A stretch of DNA of 45,581 bases from a virus. The notes beneath the pieces were generated by a model that saw nothing but the letters and a program-made list of their open reading frames with translations, had not been told where the DNA came from and ran no database searches. The stretch is taken from the IMG/VR virus record IMGVR_UViG_3300050821_007240, positions 1-45,581 of that record; one strand, 5' to 3'. This document shows positions 40,239-45,581 of this stretch, piece after piece (the stretch's first letter is position 1; each line of letters starts with the position of its first letter). The translations under genes were made by a program, and so were the position numbers.

Positions 40239-40573
40239 TAGTCGGGCGTCTCGGTAACGAGAAGGTCATCGGTCGCCAGCGCTTCGGTAAACGTGAAGCC
40301 GCGACCGAACAGGTCAACGTGCTGCGAGAGCTTGGTCTTGGGCAGCGGGTACTTCATCGTGAACGGCGCGTCGGCAAGCATCGCGAGCAGCAGCGCGATG
40401 ACTTCGGTGCCGAACGTCTTACCGCTGGGGAGCAGTTGCGCTTGCAGGTTCTGCAGTGCGGTGACGGCAGCGGCTTTGGCTGCCGGGTCGGGCGGCGGTG
40501 CGGGCGCGACTGCCGGTTCGTTACCCGATTGCGAATCATAGTTCGCTTCGGGCGTCTTGGGGTCGGTATACAT
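40238..40573 (-). CDS. Hypothetical protein, 111 aa
   Basis: Pro/Ala-rich, acidic N-terminus (residues 1-35), then helical regions (AAAVTALQNLQAQLLP, TEVIALLLAMLADAPF) and a basic beta part. No family is recognised. It lies between holin candidate and terminase. Confidence 0.55.
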   Translation of the reverse strand: MYTDPKTPEANYDSQSGNEPAVAPAPPPDPAAKAAAVTALQNLQAQLLPSGKTFGTEVIALLLAMLADAPFTMKYPLPKTKLSQHVDLFGRGFTFTEALATDDLLVTETPD

Positions 40574-40575
40574 GA

Positions 40576-40887
40576 CTAACTCGCTTTCGTTGGCGGAGCG
40601 GTAGGGATTGGGGAGATGGTGTTGATTCCGGTAACGGGAGTATTCGCCGTCGTCACTGTCGTTCCGGCAGGAACCGATGGCGCAAAGTCAATGACGGACT
40701 TTGCAGGGGCATCGGTCTTGTTCGTCAGCACACGGATGATTTGCCCCGCAGCAAGCCCCACGACCGCAAGGATGCCCGCCACATACGCGCCGTGGCCGGG
40801 GAACAGCGTTTCGAGCGCGGGCTCCGAGATGCCCGATGCGACGGCGGCAATGATGGAGCAGATGGATACGATGTCGCTGACGGTCAT
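40576..40887 (-). CDS. Holin candidate, two membrane spans, 103 aa
   Basis: Two hydrophobic segments, about residues 3-20 (VSDIVSICSIIAAVASGI) and 34-54 (YVAGILAVVGLAAGQIIRVL), with a polar turn. The soluble Thr/Pro-rich tail is about 50 residues. Size, two spans and closeness to the lysozyme (41055-41672) fit a class II-like holin. A second small two-span protein sits between them, so which one makes the hole is not settled. Confidence 0.6.
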   Translation of the reverse strand: MTVSDIVSICSIIAAVASGISEPALETLFPGHGAYVAGILAVVGLAAGQIIRVLTNKTDAPAKSVIDFAPSVPAGTTVTTANTPVTGINTISPIPTAPPTKAS

Positions 40888-41058
40888 CTAATGAGGCCGC
40901 AACACGAACCAACCGAGGATGCCGATGCAGACCAGCGGCATCGCCCACCCAAAGTTGTACGGACGGCCCGGCGTAGCCGGTGCGCCGGAACTGAAGTACC
41001 AGCCTCCCGCCCAACTCAAGATGTAAAGAACCCAAAAAACTAAGCCGATTAGTGTCAT
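40888..41058 (-). CDS. Two-span membrane protein of the lysis cassette, 56 aa
   Basis: ATGA overlap with the lysozyme stop; its TAG abuts the next ATG. Two hydrophobic segments (MTLIGLVFWVLYILSWAGG; PLVCIGILGWFVL) flank a short polar loop (SSGAPATPGRPYNFG). Possible holin, antiholin or pinholin. Its coupling to the endolysin is the main clue. Confidence 0.6.
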   Translation of the reverse strand: MTLIGLVFWVLYILSWAGGWYFSSGAPATPGRPYNFGWAMPLVCIGILGWFVLRPH

Positions 41059-41672
41059 CGCGTGATTCCTTTCAAGTCGGTTCCGTTGTAGCAGTCGAGG
41101 TCAACGAATCCTGGGATACCGGCGATGGAGCCGCCGCTGGAATACTGTTGGATGGTCCATGCCTTCCATCCCTGCGGCATAGCCGGATTCCCAGGCGTTC
41201 CTGTGAAGCTCGCCACCCACAGCGTATGCCCCGAAAAGTCGTCGCTGCCACCGAAGGCGTTGTCCCAGGTGTCCTGATTCGTATAGATGATGGGTGTCGC
41301 CGATGCCGCTGCAACCGTCGTATTGAAGGCCGCCAGGGCCGCAATGTTTCCCACCACGCTACCCATCGTACCCGAGCCCTCCTCGACATCGACCATCGGG
41401 CGAAGCTGTCCCTCGTACCCGTCGATAAGGTCGAGGAAGTGGAAGGCTTGCGCTACCGGGTCTTCGGTGAGCAGAAAGAACATATACGGCCCAAACGGAA
41501 TGCCGTTGGCTTTGCAGCCGTCGTGGTTGGCCGTAAAGATTGCGCCGTCGTCGTCAGCAGGATTGCTGCCGTAGCAGGCTCGCGCATACGCAAAGTCGAT
41601 GCCAGCGCCTTTGACTGCCTTCCAATCTATCGAGCCGCCTTGCGCGTAACTGACATCGATGCCGTAAAGCAT
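41055..41672 (-). CDS. GH25 lysozyme (endolysin), 205 aa
   Basis: ATG 41672 follows GGAGGTGG; the longer frame shadows the next gene. The GH25 muramidase fold is shown by GIDVSYAQG (Asp6), FAYARACYG, and DVEE (Asp95, Glu97 as catalytic acid pair), with the usual later WQYS-like segment (AWTIQQYSSGG). It cuts peptidoglycan between MurNAc and GlcNAc. There is no signal peptide or binding domain, so it needs a holin. Full length for the family. Confidence 0.85.
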   Translation of the reverse strand: MLYGIDVSYAQGGSIDWKAVKGAGIDFAYARACYGSNPADDDGAIFTANHDGCKANGIPFGPYMFFLLTEDPVAQAFHFLDLIDGYEGQLRPMVDVEEGSGTMGSVVGNIAALAAFNTTVAAASATPIIYTNQDTWDNAFGGSDDFSGHTLWVASFTGTPGNPAMPQGWKAWTIQQYSSGGSIAGIPGFVDLDCYNGTDLKGITR

Positions 41673-41674
41673 AG

Positions 41675-42373
41675 CTAGTCCACCTCCAAAGTAACGGGTT
41701 CTGGGAATATAACGCATTTGAGTTCCTCGATGGGTGCGATGACGACGGGCAGCGTCCTGTCGCCGTTGGCGCGCGTGTCGTACCCCAACAGTTCGTCTGA
41801 GTAGCGCGCGTACACGACCATCCGCCCCGGCACGAGGTCGGGGTTGGCCTCGAACGTCGCAACGGGTACGGTGAGAATGTGCGCCCATATCCGTGGGAAC
41901 TTCTCATTCTTGGCGGCAATGAGCCCGCCTTCGTACACGCCAGCAGGGCTGTACGGGCGCATGAGAACGTGCCCCTCGATGGGGACCCAATGCAACGCGA
42001 GACTCGTCCGCGGTAGCTCGTCGATGTAAAAGACTCGCGCCATGATGTCAACGTCGTTTTCGTAGTAGGTCGCGAGCACGTCGCACTCGTCGATGTCGAG
42101 GATGCTCTCGGGCATATCGAGCTTCGGCTGGCAGACCGACAGACTTGCACCGCACCCCGGCACGAGAAAGACTTTGGTGCCGACCGGCGTGGCGGTGTCG
42201 TCACCCGTGGCGAGCACGACTGCCGTGTTCTCAACCGTTGCGTAGGTGTCGGGGAGCACGAGGCCCGTCGGCGCCTTGCCGTCATCGAGCTTGACGAACA
42301 GGTGCCCACGCATCGGGCACAGGCCGATGTCAAGCTGCGGATGCGTAAGCATCGAAGAAGTCAAGACATCCAC
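41675..42373 (-). CDS. Tandem GroES-like (Cpn10) protein, 232 aa
   Basis: GTG 42373 gives 232 residues; ATG 42352 (225) is equally possible. Two domains follow the GroES plan. Domain 1, about 20-104: PMRGHLFVKL, TGLVLPD, ENTAVVLATG, VGTKVFLVPG, ILDIDECDVLA. Domain 2, about 131-224: PIEGHVLMRP, EGGLIAA, PGRMVVYA, PVVIAPIEELKCV. The mobile loop of GroES (residues about 17-32) is short in domain 1. T4 gp31 is a known phage co-chaperonin that lets GroEL fold the capsid protein. A two-domain form recalls plastid Cpn20. Likely role: capsid folding. Confidence 0.65.
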   Translation of the reverse strand: MDVLTSSMLTHPQLDIGLCPMRGHLFVKLDDGKAPTGLVLPDTYATVENTAVVLATGDDTATPVGTKVFLVPGCGASLSVCQPKLDMPESILDIDECDVLATYYENDVDIMARVFYIDELPRTSLALHWVPIEGHVLMRPYSPAGVYEGGLIAAKNEKFPRIWAHILTVPVATFEANPDLVPGRMVVYARYSDELLGYDTRANGDRTLPVVIAPIEELKCVIFPEPVTLEVD

Positions 42374-42561
42374 ACTTTAAAACCGGGCGTTTCACACAGG
42401 TCGCAATGCACGGGCCCGTTGTCGAGCGGCGAATGGCAGCAGTAAATGACACCTTCAGCGTTACGGTGGACAACGAGCCCCGACACTTTGATACCAGCCT
42501 CCGATTCGCCCAACTCAACTTCGAGAAGCTGGTCGAAAACGGGGCGCGTAAGCTCGTCCAT
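42361..42561 (-). CDS. Hypothetical zinc-binding protein, 66 aa
   Basis: One CxxC (CDLC, near residue 53) and an upstream CCHS pair suggest a zinc site. The N-terminus is an acidic helix (ELTRPVFDQLLEVELGESEA). Overlaps neighbours at both ends. No family is recognised. Confidence 0.6.
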   Translation of the reverse strand: MDELTRPVFDQLLEVELGESEAGIKVSGLVVHRNAEGVIYCCHSPLDNGPVHCDLCETPGFKVWMS

Positions 42562-43187
42562 TACGTCGCCTCGGGGAATGCCGACGACATTGCTTCAGAA
42601 ACGGTCGGCGGGACTTCTTTGGATTCGCGCAGCGCCTGCGTGAGCCGTTCCAATCCGAAGTTCACCAGCGCGGCGAGCACGGTCGTCGGGCTGACGTTGG
42701 AGCGTTTGGCGATGCCGTAGACGGCAGCGGCAGTGCGTCCCGTCAGCCGCGCACCGAAGCTAAAGAGTGTGTGCGGGTGGGCCCGGCACTGGGCATGGCG
42801 GTTGGCATCGGTGCGCGTGTACCCGCGAAACCCCGGCGACATCTTCTTGGAGTTGAACCCGACCGGCAGGCTCGCGCGGCGCAGCCACAAGTCCAGCCGC
42901 GCCAGCTCCCGCCAGCGAATCGCCCCCGAACGGGCATCGCTGTCGAGCACGCCTTCGAGGTACGCCAGCGCGCGGGGGGAGAGCAGGTGCTTGACGGAGT
43001 GCGCCACGATGTGCAGCGCCTGGATGTACGTCGGGTCGCTGGGCGGGACCTCGATGGCTTCGTTGACGGCAGCCTCGACGAACGCGGCGGCCTGCTGGCG
43101 GCGCTCGACCGACTCGGCGCGGCGCTGCTCACCGAGCTTGGCGAAGTGGCTCTCGCTGCGGTAGGGTTCGAGTTCGACGACGGTCAC
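42561..43187 (-). CDS. Hypothetical helical protein, 208 aa
   Basis: GTG overlaps the upstream TGA. Charged helical first half (HFAKLGEQRRAESVERRQQAA), Arg/Trp-rich middle (IRWRELARLDLWLRRA), and a late part (RTAAAVYGIAKRSNVSPTTVLAALVNFGLERL) with a ribbon-helix-helix-like look. It might bind DNA; no certain family. Second large gene of the late operon. Confidence 0.55.
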   Translation of the reverse strand: MTVVELEPYRSESHFAKLGEQRRAESVERRQQAAAFVEAAVNEAIEVPPSDPTYIQALHIVAHSVKHLLSPRALAYLEGVLDSDARSGAIRWRELARLDLWLRRASLPVGFNSKKMSPGFRGYTRTDANRHAQCRAHPHTLFSFGARLTGRTAAAVYGIAKRSNVSPTTVLAALVNFGLERLTQALRESKEVPPTVSEAMSSAFPEAT

Positions 43188-43348
43188 GCTGTGCGTTCCG
43201 GCAGCGCATAGGCCATCGCCTCGTCAAGCCACTTCTCGCCTTGTTCGTTAAATGTAAACGAGCCGGGAATCGCGGCAAGGTTCAACTCCTGCCAACGTGC
43301 GACGACGCGCCGCGCGTATTCCGCAAGGTCGAGATACTCGTTGCTCAT
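43184..43348 (-). CDS. Hypothetical protein, 54 aa
   Basis: ATG 43348 overlaps the upstream TGA (ATGA). The longer frame shadows the previous gene. Helical (MSNEYLDLAEYARRVVARW). No family is recognised. Its stop overlaps the next GTG. Confidence 0.55.
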   Translation of the reverse strand: MSNEYLDLAEYARRVVARWQELNLAAIPGSFTFNEQGEKWLDEAMAYALPERTA

Positions 43349-43602
43349 CCGCGGCGCTGCTTCTTGCTTACGGTCCCTGCGTCGGTCAGCCACTTCCAGC
43401 TCAGGCGGGCTTTGATTTTATAGACGGCTTGGCGTGAGAGCCCGTACTGCTGCGCGAGTTTCTCGCACGAGAGCGGGCTGCGCCGGATGGCGAGGACCTG
43501 CTGCACGGTGACGCGGGCGCTGGTGTGGTTTTCGCCCTTGGCATGATTGCCGTGGCTGCCCCGGCGGCTCTGCAAATCGGAGAACGACTCCCTCATGGGC
43601 AT
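43345..43602 (-). CDS. Helix-turn-helix protein, NUMOD-like, 85 aa
   Basis: ATG 43602 (or 43596, two codons later) lies next to the promoter, so its leader would be very short. Residues 21-67 (GNHAKGENHTSARVTVQQVL...LAQQYGLSRQAVYKI...WKWL) resemble the DNA-binding tail of phage HNH homing endonucleases, with a helix-turn-helix and the final WK. The nuclease half is missing, so it is either a remnant or a small regulator. First gene of the late arm. Confidence 0.6.
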   Translation of the reverse strand: MPMRESFSDLQSRRGSHGNHAKGENHTSARVTVQQVLAIRRSPLSCEKLAQQYGLSRQAVYKIKARLSWKWLTDAGTVSKKQRRG

Positions 43603-43608
43603 GGTCCC

Positions 43609-43638
43609 AGAATAGTTTATAGGTGGGCAGGTTGTCAA
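43609..43638 (-). promoter_or_regulatory. Late-arm promoter
   Basis: On the - strand: TTGACA (43638-43633), 18 bases, then TATTCT (43614-43609). TTGACAACC is shared with the two + strand promoters. Transcription should begin near 43602, right at the ATG, so the first message is probably leaderless or starts at a later codon. Confidence 0.5.
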
Positions 43639-43654
43639 ACCCGAAGGGAGCGGC

Positions 43655-43828
43655 ATGAACGATGACACCGACGACGAGACAATCTCCGACGCGCCTGTGG
43701 AGCCCGAGCACTACGGCCATCGCGGCTTCCCCATTGCTGGCGACCCGCCCCCGCAGTCCTGGCACCAGCAGCGCCCCAAGCCTCCGCCGCAAACGCCGCC
43801 CGGCCCGCGCCCCGACCGAGGCACTTGA
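43655..43828 (+). CDS. Hypothetical acidic-then-Pro-rich protein, 57 aa
   Basis: ATG 43655 has AAGGGAG nine bases upstream. Acidic head (MNDDTDDETISDAPVEPEHY) and Pro/Gln-rich tail (PKPPPQTPPGPRPDRGT). No family is recognised. It diverges from the late arm. Its stop codon overlies the TTGACA of the next promoter. Confidence 0.6.
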   Translation: MNDDTDDETISDAPVEPEHYGHRGFPIAGDPPPQSWHQQRPKPPPQTPPGPRPDRGT

Positions 43829-43853
43829 CAACCGATAAAGGATATGCGACGAT
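43825..43853 (+). promoter_or_regulatory. Early promoter, same 15-mer as 6568
   Basis: TTGACAACCGATAAA (43825-43839) matches 6568-6582 exactly, and GACGAT (43848-43853) lies at the same 17-base spacing as GACAAT there. A further ACCGATAAA occurs at 43866-43874. It would drive the gene at 43886 and probably the whole join-spanning operon. Confidence 0.5.
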
Positions 43854-43885
43854 TCGTATGTGACTACCGATAAAAACTTCCCCGC

Positions 43886-44077
43886 ATGAAGCTGCTGCTT
43901 GCCGTCGCTACGATTGTACTCGCCGTAGCGGCCGGGAACGTGCTCGATGCGTGGGCGCGTATGTGGCCGACGCCTCCGCCTTCGCCGACGCCGGAACCGA
44001 GCGCGCAGGTCGAACAGTGTTACCGCGAAGCGTTTCCCTCCGCGTGCCAACCGACACCCACACCGAAGGCAAAGTAG
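43886..44077 (+). CDS. Small exported or anchored protein, 63 aa
   Basis: N-terminal MKLLLAVATIVLAVAAGNVLDAWA looks like a signal peptide or anchor. The rest is Pro/Thr-rich (WPTPPPSPTPEP) with two Cys (45, 54) that could pair outside the cell. No ribosome binding site is visible. Function unknown. Confidence 0.55.
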   Translation: MKLLLAVATIVLAVAAGNVLDAWARMWPTPPPSPTPEPSAQVEQCYREAFPSACQPTPTPKAK

Positions 44078-44079
44078 CG

Positions 44080-44427
44080 ATGGCTGACACTCCCAACGCG
44101 AGCCCGGATGCTCCCCGCAAGCCGATGCTGTCGAACGACCGGATTTACAACGCCGCCCTTGACGACGCGGAGGACCAGGACGTTCCAGACGCCGACGCGC
44201 TCGCGTACCGGATGGGCCACCGTCGCGGCGCACGATTCGCCCGTAGCGTTTACGAGGCGAAGCTAGCCGACCTGGAGCGACTGCTCAACGATTACGACCC
44301 GATTCCGGAAAGTAAAGCGCGCACCGATATGCGCGAAGGACGGCCCTACGAAGTCGAGCCGTGGTTGCGGCAATTTATCCTTTTCGCAGACGACCTGCGC
44401 GCCGCATTGAAAGGCGAGAACCCATGA
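44080..44427 (+). CDS. Hypothetical protein, 115 aa
   Basis: ATG 44080, two bases after the previous stop; the frame upstream is a shadow. Charged and mostly helical (NAALDDAEDQDVPDADALAY, EAKLADLERLLNDYDP). No family is recognised. The stop overlaps the next ATG. Confidence 0.6.
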   Translation: MADTPNASPDAPRKPMLSNDRIYNAALDDAEDQDVPDADALAYRMGHRRGARFARSVYEAKLADLERLLNDYDPIPESKARTDMREGRPYEVEPWLRQFILFADDLRAALKGENP

Positions 44428-44612
44428 TTAGCGTTAAGTTCACACCTGAGCCTGGGAAGCGCGGCGTTATGTCAGTCCGCATTATCGGCCACGCAGACGA
44501 CGACGTATGCCTCGCGACTAGCACCGCCTTCTTTGGGCTCTACGCGCAAATCGAACAGCTTGCCAAGGCTTACCCCGAGCAAATCCGCATCGTGAAAGGA
44601 CGTAACCCATGA
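44424..44612 (+). CDS. Small protein, faintly Prp-like, 62 aa
   Basis: ATG overlaps the upstream TGA. VRIIGHADDDVCLATSTAFF (residues 18-37) recalls the GHA...DIVCA...S core of Prp, the ribosomal-processing cysteine protease, with His and Cys kept but closer than usual (six residues apart, not about twelve) and the protein about half length. So it may share the fold but not the activity. Treat as a hint. Confidence 0.35.
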   Translation: MISVKFTPEPGKRGVMSVRIIGHADDDVCLATSTAFFGLYAQIEQLAKAYPEQIRIVKGRNP

Positions 44613-45418
44613 GCGAGCGCACGAACCTTGAGATTGCGGCGGACCTGGATTCGCGGCTTCACGGATTGACGCACGGCGAGCTTTTCGTTTCCGCTGCCGT
44701 TCTCCGCGAAGCTATCGCTACGCTCCGTTCCCCCGCCGCCCATATCTACACGTTCGAGGAAGCCGGGGCCGAGATGGACCGTATCCTCCAAGAAGAACCG
44801 AACTGCCTCAACTGCAAGCAGCCGCAGCCGCATCCCGGCGCACACTTCGACGGCACGGAGTTTACTTGCGACGACGCGCCTACGTCTCATTGCCCGTCGT
44901 GCCGCTGTCATTCCGCCACCCCCGCAGCAAGCGAAGCCCACGCGATTGCGCGAGAGTGCCCTGGCGAAGATTGTCCCATGTGTAACGGCGAGGCGTGTAA
45001 TCTTTGCGGTGCGGGCTGTTGGGGCGGCATGGGATTCGGAACGACGAAACCGCGTTGCGAGCATGACGTAATCGAGCGACACAAAGCCGCCGCCCTCATC
45101 GAGCGCCTTGTCGCAGCCGATGCGATGCCGCAATGCTCTTGCTATCCAACCGCCTGTAACGACCCAAGGTGTCCGCGTCATACCGGACAGCGCGAATTCA
45201 CCCGCGCCCTTCACGCGCGCACGATGCGAGAGCAGGGCTTCGAGGGCGACTGTGTTTGCGAGGTTTGCGTGGAGCGCCTTGTCGTAGCCGAGCCGGATGA
45301 GCGATGCGAAAGCTGTCGCAAGGTCCTCGGTCGCGGCTGGAAATACGATTCGGCTGGCGAGGTAAAACTTTGTCCTCGCTGTTACAACGCGCTCGCCGCT
45401 AGAAAGGAAACAACGTAA
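44609..45418 (+). CDS. Cys-rich multi-zinc-site protein, 269 aa
   Basis: ATG overlaps the upstream TGA. After an 80-residue helical head come many Cys pairs: CLNC, CPSCRC, CPGEDCPMCNGEACNLCGAGC, CSCYP...CPRH, CVCEVC, CESC and a final CPRC. Over twenty cysteines suggest several zinc ribbons. It might hold nucleic acid or bind host proteins. No family is recognised. Its last gap holds the GAAAGGAAAC ribosome binding site of the next gene. Confidence 0.6.
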   Translation: MSERTNLEIAADLDSRLHGLTHGELFVSAAVLREAIATLRSPAAHIYTFEEAGAEMDRILQEEPNCLNCKQPQPHPGAHFDGTEFTCDDAPTSHCPSCRCHSATPAASEAHAIARECPGEDCPMCNGEACNLCGAGCWGGMGFGTTKPRCEHDVIERHKAAALIERLVAADAMPQCSCYPTACNDPRCPRHTGQREFTRALHARTMREQGFEGDCVCEVCVERLVVAEPDERCESCRKVLGRGWKYDSAGEVKLCPRCYNALAARKETT

Positions 45419-45556
45419 ATGCAAGAGACATTCGTAGTTGAGTACAATACACCCGACGACCCGCAGGCCGATTATGCCGCGCAGGTCATCATGGCGCTGG
45501 AAGGGCTGACGTTCGTAAAGTCGGCTTCGCTGGCGACGGTGCAAGAGCAGCCGTGA
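45419..45556 (+). CDS. Hypothetical protein, 45 aa (complete copy of the join gene)
   Basis: ATG 45419 directly follows the TAA at 45416-45418, with AAAGGAAA upstream. Starts MQETFVVEYNTPDDPQ. Small alpha/beta look (VVEYNT; AAQVIMALEGLTFVKSA). No family is recognised. It is complete here and repeated in part at 1-72. Confidence 0.65.
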   Translation: MQETFVVEYNTPDDPQADYAAQVIMALEGLTFVKSASLATVQEQP

Positions 45557-45581
45557 ACGATACGACGCCGAAGCCGCTGCC
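45485..45581. repeat. Terminal direct repeat, right copy
   Basis: Identical to 1-97. Removing one copy gives a closed 45,484-bp unit in which the genes at 45419 and 69 follow each other with a GTGA overlap. Confidence 0.95.
45553..45581 (+). CDS. 5' end of the 105-residue protein (partial)
   Basis: First nine codons and two further bases of the gene seen whole at 69-386, cut by the window end. It is the same DNA as 69-97. Confidence 0.75.

Noticed and set aside
41287-41574. 95-codon + strand frame inside the lysozyme gene
   Set aside because: Antisense shadow of an intact GH25 lysozyme with its catalytic residues.

Overview
The window is best read as the complete genome of a tailed bacteriophage, probably assembled from a metagenome. 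The first 97 bases (1-97) recur exactly as the last 97 (45485-45581), and a short gene reads across the join. It is therefore a circle, or a circularly permuted molecule, of 45,484 bp with an arbitrary cut. DNA is GC-rich, genes are packed tightly, and most junctions are ATGA, GTGA or TAATG stop/start overlaps, which suggests translationally coupled operons. Portal, terminase, connector, tail-nozzle-like and very large internal-virion-like proteins, with no tail tape measure, tail sheath or phage RNA polymerase, point to a podovirus-like lytic phage using host RNA polymerase. No integrase, tRNA or CRISPR array was seen. The host cannot be named from this sequence.

Layout. (1) 43655-45556, continuing across the join to about 14745 on the + strand, is the early and replication arm. 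It starts with many very small proteins (zinc-knuckle and single-membrane-span microproteins, an NrdR-like zinc ribbon, a helix-turn-helix protein). Then come a prim-pol/RecA-type helicase, an SNF2-type helicase, a uracil-DNA-glycosylase/family A DNA polymerase fusion, an Fe-S PD-(D/E)XK nuclease, a RecA-like ATPase with its P-loop at the C-terminus, an SSB-like partner and a VRR-NUC nuclease. Together these form a self-contained replication and recombination set. (2) 43602 down to 14742 on the - strand is the late arm. It holds small DNA-binding candidates, a tandem GroES-like protein, a lysis cassette (two small two-span membrane proteins and a GH25 lysozyme), terminase, two lysine-rich proteins, a secreted collagen/LamG-like protein, portal, scaffold, decoration protein and capsid, then head-tail and tail proteins, a PurD-like ATP-grasp enzyme, and a 1001-residue ejection-type protein with an M15-like peptidase domain. 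The two arms diverge at 43603-43654 and converge with overlapping stop codons at 14742-14745.

Control. The left arm has gene-free or gene-poor control zones at 2202-2622 (iterons, a long hairpin, an extended -10), 3125-3230 (two palindromes) and 5998-6107 (three palindromic operators around a perfect TATAAT). Two promoters share a 15-mer, TTGACAACCGATAAA. In the late arm a strong hairpin plus promoter separates scaffold from decoration protein and capsid, and a terminator-like hairpin abuts the terminase start.

Most unusual: the circularly permuted recombination ATPase (13065-13808), the two-domain co-chaperonin (41675-42373), the three-operator promoter (6014-6071), the candidate origin (2202-2622), the PurD-like enzyme among virion genes (19977-21347) and the 23-bp frame-shifting duplication (3503-3548).
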